In this document: one piece after another, positions 1-4,865 of the stretch
Position numbering within the stretch: the first letter of the stretch is position 1
How the letters are laid out: every line of letters begins with the position of its first letter
Source of the DNA: Desulfobacterales bacterium
Lineage (GTDB): Bacteria > Desulfobacterota > Desulfobacteria > Desulfobacterales > ETH-SRB1
Direction of reading: 5' to 3'
Length of the DNA: 7,709 nt
NCBI GenBank assembly: GCA_030017395.1
Contig: JASEIZ010000096.1
Coordinates: forward strand, 1 to 7,709
Made by a program: the position numbers and the translations under genes
The notes under the pieces: generated by a model
The model's database searches: none
Seen by the model: only the letters and a program-made list of their open reading frames with translations
Told to the model about the DNA's origin: nothing

Positions 1-55
1 CTTTCGCCGGAATGACGGAAAAGAGAACTTTTCGACTTTTTACGAGTTCATCAAG
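1..55. repeat. Truncated end of a REP/MITE-like palindromic repeat
   Basis: This stretch is the outer half of the same repeat that is complete at 4316-4460. Read on the minus strand it begins with the terminal arm (33-54 here; it matches 4320-4341), followed by an A-rich spacer and the CATTCCGGCGAAAG hairpin core. The window edge cuts the element inside that core hairpin, so the other half lies upstream. Only the repeat nature is seen; that it is a mobile, non-autonomous element is inferred from its multiple copies and inverted-repeat ends. Confidence 0.8.
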
Positions 56-125
56 AAATATTTCATGATATAAATGCATAATATTGTAAACCTAAAAACG
101 GTAAACCTTCTTATAGTCTAAGATT

Positions 126-153
126 CCATGCCTGTTTGAGGCAAACTGCATGG
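126..153 (+). promoter_or_regulatory. Leader hairpin upstream of pyrR
   Basis: CCATGC (126-131) pairs with GCATGG (148-153), and inside it GTTTG (134-138) pairs with CAAAC (142-146) around an AGG loop, with a small internal loop between the two helices. A competing inner fold pairs GCCT (130-133) with AGGC (139-142). The hairpin lies 25 nt before the pyrR start and just before its ribosome binding site. There is no T-run after it, so it is not an ordinary intrinsic terminator. PyrR proteins in Gram-positive bacteria bind leader-RNA hairpins with a GAGG-containing loop; a similar role here is only a hypothesis. Confidence 0.45.
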
Positions 154-178
154 TTCTTCAAAAAATCGGAGAGTATTA

Positions 179-721
179 ATGAACCAGTATGATATTATTT
201 TGGATGCGGCAGATATAGATCGTATAATAACAAGGATCAGCCATGAAATACTTGAAAAGCATAAAGGGGTTGAGAACCTCACTCTGATCGGCATTCACAC
301 ACGCGGCGTTTATCTTGCAAAGCGTATTCAGGCCATAATTGATAAGATCGAAGGGATTTCAATCCCAACAGGTGATATAGATATTACGCTCTACCGCGAC
401 GACTGGACAAGAATTAGCCATAATCCCACAGTTCAGTCTACAGATATAACGTTTTCCGTAGATGGGAAGCAGATCATATTAATAGATGATGTTCTGTTTA
501 CGGGTCGCACCACAAGAGCGGCAATGGATGCAATTATAGATTTTGGAAGGCCTGACCGGATTGAGCTGGCTGTGCTTGTTGACCGGGGGTACAGGGAACT
601 TCCGATACAGGCAGATTATGTCGGCAAATTTATTGAAACAAGGCTTTCTGAAACAGTAAATGTTTTACTGGCCGAACATGACGGCAAAGACCAGGTGGCT
701 ATTGCAAAGCTTTCATACTGA
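179..721 (+). CDS. pyrR: PyrR: pyrimidine operon regulator / uracil phosphoribosyltransferase
   Basis: The 180-residue product has the usual length and layout of PyrR, a type I phosphoribosyltransferase fold protein. The PRPP-binding loop is visible as ILIDDVLFTGRT (100-111). Other family blocks are GIHTRGVYLAKR (38-49), DITLYRDD (68-75) and AVLVDRGYRELPI (131-143). PyrR makes UMP from uracil and PRPP in the cytoplasm, and in Gram-positive bacteria it also binds pyrimidine-operon leader RNA to attenuate transcription. Which role dominates here cannot be told from sequence. The ATG is chosen because GGAGAG (168-173) sits 5 nt upstream. No pyrimidine biosynthesis genes are next to it, and the next gene, moaB, starts 15 nt after the stop. 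A leader hairpin at 126-153 could be its regulatory target. The assignment is very sure; the regulatory function is not. Confidence 0.93.
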   Translation: MNQYDIILDAADIDRIITRISHEILEKHKGVENLTLIGIHTRGVYLAKRIQAIIDKIEGISIPTGDIDITLYRDDWTRISHNPTVQSTDITFSVDGKQIILIDDVLFTGRTTRAAMDAIIDFGRPDRIELAVLVDRGYRELPIQADYVGKFIETRLSETVNVLLAEHDGKDQVAIAKLSY

Positions 722-736
722 GATTTGAGATAATAT

Positions 737-1300
737 ATGAGCACAAAAGAACATAAAAAAAAGGCTCCAAAGAGCGTAAGGGTAGGCATAATATCTGTTT
801 CAACCACCCGAACAATCGTGGATGATAAAAGCGGCCTTTGGATAAGCAGGCGGGCTAAAAAGGAGGGGCACGAGGTGGTGTTTCACCGTGTTGTTCAGGA
901 TGACGCCCAAACAATAAAGCAAACCGTCATTGAAATTATAAGCGATTATAAGCCTAATGTTATTTTGCTTACAGGCGGCACAGGCATAAGCAGCAAAGAC
1001 GTTACCATTGAAGCTGTGCGTCCGATGTTTGATAAGGAGCTTACGGCATTCGGCCCTCTTTTTGCCCAGCTCAGCTTTGAAGAAATAGATTCAGCCGCTC
1101 TTTTATCCCGCGCTACTGCCGGAGTTGTTAAAGGAACCATTGTTTTTTGTATGCCTGGAAGCCTTAAAGCATGTAAACTCGCCTGCAAAGCTCTTATTTT
1201 CCCTGAACTGGGGCACCTTGTCAAACATGTCTATGAAGATACGCCAAAGACTGAAGATGAGGTAATTATCCAGCCACAGATTTACGCTGATCATCACTGA
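737..1300 (+). CDS. moaB: MoaB/Mog-type molybdenum cofactor biosynthesis protein
   Basis: The 187-residue protein belongs to the MoaB/MogA/MoeA-domain family, which binds molybdopterin and, in MogA-type members, adenylylates it before metal insertion. Diagnostic blocks are SVSTTR (19-24), LTGGTGISSKDVTIEA (78-93), the FDKELTAFGPLF region (98-109), LSRATAGVVKGT (123-134) and MPGS (139-142). The KDVTIEA form resembles archaeal and anaerobe MoaB more than E. coli MogA. An extra basic N-terminus (KEHKKKAPK, 4-12) precedes the domain. It follows pyrR by 15 nt with only a weak GAG upstream of its ATG, suggesting co-transcription and perhaps translational coupling. Molybdenum or tungsten cofactor would serve formate dehydrogenases or similar anaerobic enzymes; none is in the window. 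Oddity: the last ten or so codons (PQIYADHH) lie inside an intergenic repeat shared, inverted, with the 3' end of the convergent glycosyltransferase gene. Confidence 0.9.
   Translation: MSTKEHKKKAPKSVRVGIISVSTTRTIVDDKSGLWISRRAKKEGHEVVFHRVVQDDAQTIKQTVIEIISDYKPNVILLTGGTGISSKDVTIEAVRPMFDKELTAFGPLFAQLSFEEIDSAALLSRATAGVVKGTIVFCMPGSLKACKLACKALIFPELGHLVKHVYEDTPKTEDEVIIQPQIYADHH
1268..1299 (+). repeat. Repeat arm 1 in the moaB 3' end
   Basis: These 32 nt contain CAGCCACAGATTTACGC and match the minus strand of 1560-1591 at 24 of 32 positions, with 14 of the first 15 identical. The arm encodes the C-terminus of MoaB (QPQIYADHH). The pattern CACAGATTNACNC recurs at intergenic borders in many bacterial genomes as far as I recall; its function is unknown. 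Confidence 0.7.
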
Positions 1301-1348
1301 TATTTTATATATAAATCATAACTGTTCAGCCACTGATCTACTTTGTAA

Positions 1349-1365
1349 CGGTTCACGGTTCAGAG
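1349..1365 (+). repeat. GTTCACGGTT-family repeat, left arm
   Basis: ACGGTTCACGGTTCAGA lies here. Its last eleven bases (1355-1365, ACGGTTCAGAG) are perfectly complementary to CTCTGAACCGT at 1534-1544, so the two form an inverted pair about 190 nt across. The same GTTCACGGTT core appears at 2493-2503 and several times in 5764-5854, so it is a dispersed intergenic family. Confidence 0.7.
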
Positions 1366-1416
1366 ATTAATCACTTTGCGATTTTCTTCATCGTTAAAAT
1401 TTGAGACTTCCTGGAT

Positions 1417-1435
1417 AGCGCTAATGGTTAGCGCT
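1417..1435. repeat. Perfect hairpin in a degenerate REP-like core
   Basis: AGCGCTAA (1417-1424), loop TGG, TTAGCGCT (1428-1435) is a perfect 8-bp stem. It is followed by a 10-bp direct repeat, CACTTCGTGT (1443-1452) and CACTACGTGT (1453-1462), then TTTTTGCGGGAATGAC (1468-1483). That last block resembles the CATTCCCGC arm of the common ATTCCC/GGGAAT palindromic repeats. The group looks like a variant or decayed REP-like element. No T-run follows the hairpin on either strand, so I do not call it a terminator although it lies between convergent genes. Confidence 0.5.
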
Positions 1436-1520
1436 GACGCTTCACTTCGTGTCACTACGTGTCTCGTTTTTGCGGGAATGACATGGGTGCGATAGCGCAA
1501 GTATTTTTATATTAAATCAG

Positions 1521-1545
1521 TTGAACCTTGAACCTCTGAACCGTA
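1521..1545 (-). repeat. GTTCACGGTT-family repeat, right arm
   Basis: TTGAACCTTGAACCTCTGAACC starts here and holds three TGAACC-type units in a row. CTCTGAACCGT (1534-1544) is the exact reverse complement of 1355-1365. It ends 11 nt before the stop codon of the glycosyltransferase gene. Confidence 0.65.
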
Positions 1546-1555
1546 GTATTTAAAC

Positions 1556-2419
1556 CTACCTGCGTTCATCTGTGTGAATCTGTGGCTGAATACAAGATGA
1601 GATGGTTTTATAAAAAAGGGCTTCATCCGTGCGTCCCCGTTTAAGGCATCCGTTGGCATAGATTTCACATTTTTCTTTCAGGGTTTTTACGGCCGCTCTA
1701 TGCTGCCCTTCTGAAAGCAGGCCGCTTGCAATTATTTTGTTTAACGCCTTAATCCGGTATTTGTCCAGTACCGGCAATCTTGAAAGCTGATCACAATGTC
1801 CGCCGCGCTTTATGATAAGAGGAATATCTATAAGGTATACAGGATAGCTGCAGCTTATCCTTAACCACAAGTCATAGTCTTCGCATGCGGGCAGGTCTTC
1901 ATCAAACATGCCTACTTTGTCAAAGAGTTCGCGCCTGATCATTACAGCGGAAGGGCTTACCATGCACAGGTCTAAAGAATGTTCAAAAATCATCCCTGAC
2001 AACTTCTTGGGCCGCCTTTTTGGATTGACCCTTACATTGTTTCTAATCCATATTTCATCAGTCTGGCAAATCAGGGCATCATAATTCTCATTAAAAAAAT
2101 CAACCTGTGTTGACAGCTTGTTTTGCATCCAGAGATCATCTGAGTCAAGAAAGGCAATAAACCGGCCTGACGACAAAGCAATTCCCCTGTTTCTTGCAGC
2201 GCTTACCCCTTTATTGTTTTGAGTGAAAGCTATAATATCATTTTTATATGAGTTAAGGATAGATTGGGTGTTGTCGGTTGAACCGTCATCTATGACAATC
2301 AGCTCAAAATCTTCAAAATTCTGGGCCAAGACCGAATCAATGGCCTCTTTGAGTATCCAGCCACGGTTGAAAGTCGGGATGATTACACTTACAAGTGGAT
2401 TTTCTCTTTTTTTGTTCAT
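1556..2419 (-). CDS. Family 2 (GT-A) glycosyltransferase
   Basis: The 287-residue protein carries a complete GT-A domain. It has VSVIIPTFNRG (10-20), the nucleotide-binding DDGSTDN (44-50), NKGVSAARNRG (69-79), the metal-binding LDSDDLW (91-97) and CEDYDLWLR (179-187), whose acidic pair is the likely catalytic base. No signal peptide or membrane segment is seen, so it should act at the cytoplasmic face on a nucleotide-sugar donor. Sugar and acceptor cannot be predicted; cell-surface polysaccharide or a glycolipid is the usual role. It is a single gene on the strand opposite to all its neighbours, with no other envelope genes beside it, and is bordered on both sides by GTTCACGGTT-type repeats. 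Only a weak GGA precedes the ATG. The C-terminus (QPQIHTDERR) is encoded inside an intergenic repeat and resembles the MoaB tail, so it is probably an acquired extension. Confidence 0.88.
   Translation of the reverse strand: MNKKRENPLVSVIIPTFNRGWILKEAIDSVLAQNFEDFELIVIDDGSTDNTQSILNSYKNDIIAFTQNNKGVSAARNRGIALSSGRFIAFLDSDDLWMQNKLSTQVDFFNENYDALICQTDEIWIRNNVRVNPKRRPKKLSGMIFEHSLDLCMVSPSAVMIRRELFDKVGMFDEDLPACEDYDLWLRISCSYPVYLIDIPLIIKRGGHCDQLSRLPVLDKYRIKALNKIIASGLLSEGQHRAAVKTLKEKCEIYANGCLKRGRTDEALFYKTISSCIQPQIHTDERR
1560..1591 (-). repeat. Repeat arm 2 in the glycosyltransferase 3' end
   Basis: On the minus strand this reads CAGCCACAGATTCACACAG and onward, and is the inverted partner of 1268-1299. 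It encodes QPQIHTDE near the end of the glycosyltransferase. The reading frame is the same as in moaB, which is why both proteins end in a QPQI-containing tail. Confidence 0.7.
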
Positions 2420-2492
2420 TTACAAAATCCATATCATAGGCTACAAAAACTTAGTCAAGTGGTCGAGTAGTTGACTGGTAAAATGGTTGTTA

Positions 2493-2503
2493 GGTTCACG
2501 GTT
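2493..2503 (+). repeat. Solo GTTCACGGTT-family repeat
   Basis: GGTTCACGGTT lies 74 nt upstream of the glycosyltransferase start codon, and TTATAGTTA follows. It is identical to 5789-5799 and shares its core with 1349-1360. Together with the copies at 1349-1545 it brackets the glycosyltransferase gene. No inverted partner is visible nearby. The rest of 2420-2553 shows no gene. Confidence 0.6.
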
Positions 2504-2553
2504 ATAGTTATCATTTGTATCTCATGAATATCAAACATTTTTAGCTAATATTA

Positions 2554-2637
2554 ACATCCCCCCAACCCCCTTTAAAGGGGGAATATAAAGGAATTTTTCC
2601 GATTTATTCCCCCCTTTGAGGGGGGCAAGGGGGGTGT
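2554..2637. repeat. C/G-tract inverted repeat upstream of the GlcF-like gene
   Basis: This 84-nt imperfect inverted repeat has arms that are each hairpins themselves. The left arm holds the perfect palindrome CCCCCTTTAAAGGGGG (2566-2581). The right arm holds CCCCCC-TTTGA-GGGGGG (2609-2625). The ends ACATCCCCCCAA (2554-2565) and CAAGGGGGGTGT (2626-2637) are complementary except for two positions. It resembles the dispersed C5/G5 palindromic repeats common in bacterial intergenic DNA. It ends 28 nt before the start codon at 2666, so any promoter must lie upstream of it, inside it, or in the last 28 nt; if transcribed it would fold strongly in the 5' leader. Confidence 0.8.
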
Positions 2638-2665
2638 AAAAAGGCAATCGCAGGGAATTTATTAA

Positions 2666-3961
2666 ATGAATGATATAAAAGAACTTACGCTGCTTATGAA
2701 GGAGCTTGAAAACCAGCTCAAAATCTGCATGCGTTGCGGGATGTGCCAGGCAGTATGCCCTGTCTTTGCGGAAACAGGCCGCGAAGCTGATGTGGCTCGC
2801 GGAAAACTGGCGCTTCTTGACGGGCTTGCACATGAAATGTTCAAAGACCCAAAAGGCGTTTACAAGCGTTTGACCCGTTGTCTTTTTTGCGGTTCCTGTG
2901 CGGAAAACTGCCCCAGCCGTGTAAGCATCCTGGAAATCTTTATTAAATCCCGTATGATCCTTACATCTTTTATGGGTCTTTCTTCAGCACAAAAGCTGAT
3001 ATTAAGAGGTGTATTGGCCAGCCCTGAAACATTTAACCGTTTTTTGGCATGGTCTATATGGGCTCAGAGACTTTTTACTAAACCTGCAGACAAATTTCTT
3101 GGGACATCTTGCGCAAGGTTTGCCTCACCTTTGCTGAGAAACCGTCATTTTATGCCTCTGGCTGAGAAACCGTTTCACAGATTACTGCCGGTTCAGCGCA
3201 CAGGATCCGATCGTTCAGGCATTAAAGCAGGATTTTTTGTCGGCTGCCTTACAGACAAAATTTTTCCAGGAGTTGCTAAGGCTGTTTGCGATGTTTTGGA
3301 TCATCATGGAGTCGGCCTTTTTATACCGGAAGGTCAAGGATGTTGCGGTGCTCCGGCACTGACTTCAGGTGACAGGGATACTTTTGAGCGCCTGGTTAAT
3401 TTAAATCTCGAAATATTTGACAAACAGGAGTTTGATTATCTGGTTACATCATGCGCTACCTGCGCTTATACGATAAAAAGGCTGTGGCCCATGATGCTTG
3501 AGAGGTCTGATCTCAAGGACAGAGTCGAAAAAATGGCGGATAAAACCATGGATATTAATCAATTCCTTGTGTCAAAGGTCGGCATTAAAACAGGAGATAG
3601 CAATAGCAATCAATCTGTTGTCGTAACATATCACGACCCCTGCCACCTTTCAAAATCTCTTGGAGTGTCGATCGAACCCAGGGCGCTCATTAAAGCCAAC
3701 CCTCGATACCGTCTGCAGGAGATGCCCGAAGCAGACAGGTGTTGCGGGTCGGGCGGAAGCTTTAATTTGCAGCACTATGCCATTTCATCTCAAATCGGGA
3801 AACGGAAATTAGCAAACATCTTAAGCACAGGGTGTTCAATGGTTGCCACAGGATGTCCTGCCTGCATGATCCAGATTTCAGACATGCTTTCCAGGTCGCA
3901 AAGCAAAATTATTGTCAAACATCCTGTAGAAATCTATGCTGAAACACTAAATTATATTTGA
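2666..3961 (+). CDS. GlcF-like Fe-S protein with two 4Fe-4S motifs and two CCG domains
   Basis: The 431-residue protein has the architecture of GlcF, the iron-sulfur subunit of glycolate oxidase, and of related electron-transfer subunits of FAD-linked 2-hydroxyacid oxidoreductases. Two ferredoxin motifs are intact: CMRCGMCQAVCP (C21, C24, C27, C31) and CLFCGSCAENCP (C72, C75, C78, C82). Two cysteine-rich CCG domains follow. The first has C194, GCCG (C226, C227) and SCATC (C263, C266). The second has DPCHLSK (C326), RCCGSGG (C359, C360) and GCPAC (C397, C400). No membrane span or signal peptide is seen. AGGGA (2652-2656) lies 9 nt before the ATG. The usual FAD partner (GlcD-like) is absent from the window, so substrate and partner are unknown: glycolate, lactate or another hydroxyacid are all possible. 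Family assignment is sure; the exact name glcF is not. Confidence 0.88.
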   Translation: MNDIKELTLLMKELENQLKICMRCGMCQAVCPVFAETGREADVARGKLALLDGLAHEMFKDPKGVYKRLTRCLFCGSCAENCPSRVSILEIFIKSRMILTSFMGLSSAQKLILRGVLASPETFNRFLAWSIWAQRLFTKPADKFLGTSCARFASPLLRNRHFMPLAEKPFHRLLPVQRTGSDRSGIKAGFFVGCLTDKIFPGVAKAVCDVLDHHGVGLFIPEGQGCCGAPALTSGDRDTFERLVNLNLEIFDKQEFDYLVTSCATCAYTIKRLWPMMLERSDLKDRVEKMADKTMDINQFLVSKVGIKTGDSNSNQSVVVTYHDPCHLSKSLGVSIEPRALIKANPRYRLQEMPEADRCCGSGGSFNLQHYAISSQIGKRKLANILSTGCSMVATGCPACMIQISDMLSRSQSKIIVKHPVEIYAETLNYI

Positions 3962-4096
3962 TTTTATCATTACTCTACCCGTTTTCTAATGCAGAACATA
4001 GCGGAACATAATAGATTTATTGATTTTTTCACTTTACATGGTTATAGATGACATCGGAAAGACACAATTAGGGAACTCTTCAAAAAGGATACTCTG
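3962..4096. other. Intergenic stretch without recognisable gene
   Basis: The first part of the 535-nt gap between the GlcF-like gene and dksA. I find no convincing coding signal, hairpin terminator or repeat in it. A 20-codon open frame begins at the ATG at 3990 but has no ribosome binding site and no resemblance I recognise. Confidence 0.5.
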
Positions 4097-4138
4097 ATGC
4101 CACGCATTTTTGATAACATAGAAAAAAGCCTTCTGCTG
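4097..4138 (+). pseudogene. 5' scrap of a helicase-type gene (MPRIFDNIEKSLL)
   Basis: The ATG at 4097 opens MPRIFDNIEKSLL and reads on out of register to a stop at 4157-4159. From memory, MPRIFDNI..LLPAL is the conserved N-terminus of large helicase-related (SNF2/DEAD-like) proteins with a PLD-like N-terminal domain, often found in accessory or defence regions. After about 13 residues the match ends and sequence from an ORF6N gene begins. With only 13 residues the identification rests on a distinctive but short match. Confidence 0.4.
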
Positions 4139-4311
4139 TTCCCGTGGAGTCAATTGTAAGTAAAATAGTTTTTATTCGCGATGAAAAAGTTATGCTGGAT
4201 CGGGATCTTGCAGAGCTTTATGGAGTGGAAACTAAGGTTTTGAAGCAAGCAGTTCGGAGAAACATAAAACGTTTCCCTGATGATTTTATGTTTGAACTGA
4301 CAAAAGAGTAA
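4135..4311 (+). pseudogene. Truncated ORF6N-domain protein
   Basis: In this frame the DNA encodes VPVESIVSKIVFIRDEKVML and then DRDLAELYGVETKVLKQAVR (roughly codons 2-41), ending FPDDFMFELTKE before TAA at 4309-4311. This is the N-terminal part of the ORF6N domain, a DNA-binding domain of phage antirepressor-like proteins that are usually around 150-300 residues. There is no in-frame start codon and no ribosome binding site. The frame breaks at LTKE, where family members continue, and a repeat element begins five bases later. It is fused at its 5' side to the helicase-like scrap. A gene remnant is clear; whether the stop arose by point mutation (GAA to TAA would fit) or by the repeat's insertion is not. 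Confidence 0.8.
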
Positions 4312-4315
4312 AATC

Positions 4316-4460
4316 AATCTTGATGAACTCGTAAAAAGTCGAAAAACGTCCTTTTTAGTCATTCCGGCGAAAGCCGGAATCCAGTTTATTCAAGTACTTA
4401 CGAAGCCTCTGGACTCCGGTTTTCACCGGAGTGACGACTTTTTACGATTTCATCAATATT
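4316..4460. mobile_element. Complete REP/MITE-like element with terminal inverted repeats
   Basis: The 145-nt element has 26-nt terminal inverted repeats (4316-4341 and 4435-4460) that agree at 24 positions, with the shared core TCGTAAAAAGTCG. Two internal hairpins lie between them: ATTCCGGC-GAAA-GCCGGAAT (4361-4380) and CTCCGGT-TTTC-ACCGGAG (4414-4431). The first fits the ATTCC/GGAAT 20-mer pattern of widespread bacterial palindromic repeats such as Neisseria dRS3. It encodes no protein. Partial copies at 1-55 and 7657-7709 show it is a dispersed family. Mobilisation in trans, for example by a REP-associated tyrosine transposase, is plausible but nothing in the window shows it. Confidence 0.85.
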
Positions 4461-4490
4461 TATTTTTAAATAATTATATTTTTATTTTTT
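4455..4490 (+). promoter_or_regulatory. Pure A/T tract upstream of dksA, probable promoter region
   Basis: Thirty-six consecutive bases contain no G or C, running from the right end of the repeat element to the dksA ribosome binding site. TATATT (4475-4480) and TAAATA (4468-4473) could serve as -10 boxes, but no good -35 partner is clear, and a possible one would fall in the repeat's terminal arm. The dksA promoter is likely here or within the adjoining repeat. Confidence 0.35.
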
Positions 4491-4495
4491 GAAGG
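4491..4495 (+). promoter_or_regulatory. Ribosome binding site fixing the dksA start
   Basis: GAAGG at 4491-4495 is 7 nt from ATG 4503 but only 1 nt from the in-frame TTG at 4497. The spacing therefore favours ATG 4503 as the true start, two codons shorter than the longest open frame. Confidence 0.7.
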
Positions 4496-4502
4496 CTTGA
4501 GT

Positions 4503-4865
4503 ATGAAAAAGAAGGATGTACAATATTTTAAAGAATTTCTAACCAGACGTCTTGAAGAGCTTTTGAGCCGTGCGGATGATACTGTTTCCGGCATGACCGT
4601 TCAGAAAGAGAATTTTCCTGATCCGACGGATCGCGCTTCTCTTGAAGCGGAACGCAATTTCATGCTTCGTATAAGGGACAGGGAAAACAAGCTGATAAAG
4701 AAGGTTAAAAAAGCACTCGTGCGTATTGATAAAGGCACCTTTGGAATTTGTGAAAAGTGCGGAGAAGATATTTCTATTAAACGTCTTAAAGCCAGACCCG
4801 TTACTACCCAGTGCATTGAATGCAAAACCAAAGAGGAGGCTGTAGAAAAATCTCTTGGATTATAA
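4503..4865 (+). CDS. dksA: DksA-family RNA polymerase-binding regulator (C4 zinc finger)
   Basis: The 120-residue protein matches DksA/TraR. A predicted coiled coil carries the tip motif DPTDRA (40-45), giving the DxxDxA signature that reaches into the RNA polymerase secondary channel. It is followed by RDRENKLIKKVKKALVRI (58-75) and a C4 zinc finger with C83, C86, C104 and C107. E. coli DksA is about 151 residues, so this is a shorter form lacking part of the N-terminus. DksA works with (p)ppGpp to repress rRNA and activate amino-acid promoters. All four zinc cysteines and both tip aspartates are present, so it should be functional. It heads a same-strand cluster: the PHP gene begins inside its last codons (11-bp overlap). 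An A/T-only stretch just upstream is the likely promoter region. A TraR-like paralogue with another role cannot be excluded. Confidence 0.9.
   Translation: MKKKDVQYFKEFLTRRLEELLSRADDTVSGMTVQKENFPDPTDRASLEAERNFMLRIRDRENKLIKKVKKALVRIDKGTFGICEKCGEDISIKRLKARPVTTQCIECKTKEEAVEKSLGL
4833..4839 (+). promoter_or_regulatory. Strong Shine-Dalgarno inside dksA for the PHP gene
   Basis: GAGGAGG lies inside the dksA 3' end, 15 nt before the TTG at 4855. An in-frame TAG at 4843-4845 rules out any earlier start. The spacing is longer than the usual 5-9 nt, so this is either a weakly used site or the TTG is reached by coupling with dksA termination. Confidence 0.45.

Noticed and set aside
84..117. TTGTAA (84-89) and TATAGT (112-117) as a sigma-70 promoter for pyrR
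   Set aside because: The spacer is 22 nt, well beyond the usual 16-18 nt, and no better -35 box is present for TATAGT.
1417..1435. Perfect hairpin between convergent genes as an intrinsic terminator
   Set aside because: There is no T-run after the stem on either strand, and the surrounding sequence looks like a repeat element.
2531..2844. Minus-strand open frames overlapping the C/G-tract repeat and the GlcF-like 5' end
   Set aside because: Their sequence comes from the repeat and from the reverse of the 4Fe-4S codons; no family resemblance.
4097..4159. A genuine 20-residue microprotein (MPRIFDNIEKSLL and seven more residues)
   Set aside because: The first 13 residues look like the start of a much larger protein and the rest is out-of-frame ORF6N sequence, so a gene scrap is more likely.
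4150..4362. Minus-strand open frame of 70 codons over the ORF6N remnant
   Set aside because: It is the reverse shadow of a recognisable plus-strand domain fragment and runs into the repeat element; no domain or ribosome binding site seen.
4497..4502. TTG at 4497 as the dksA start
   Set aside because: It would be only 1 nt from the GAAGG ribosome binding site; ATG 4503 has 7-nt spacing and is a standard start codon.
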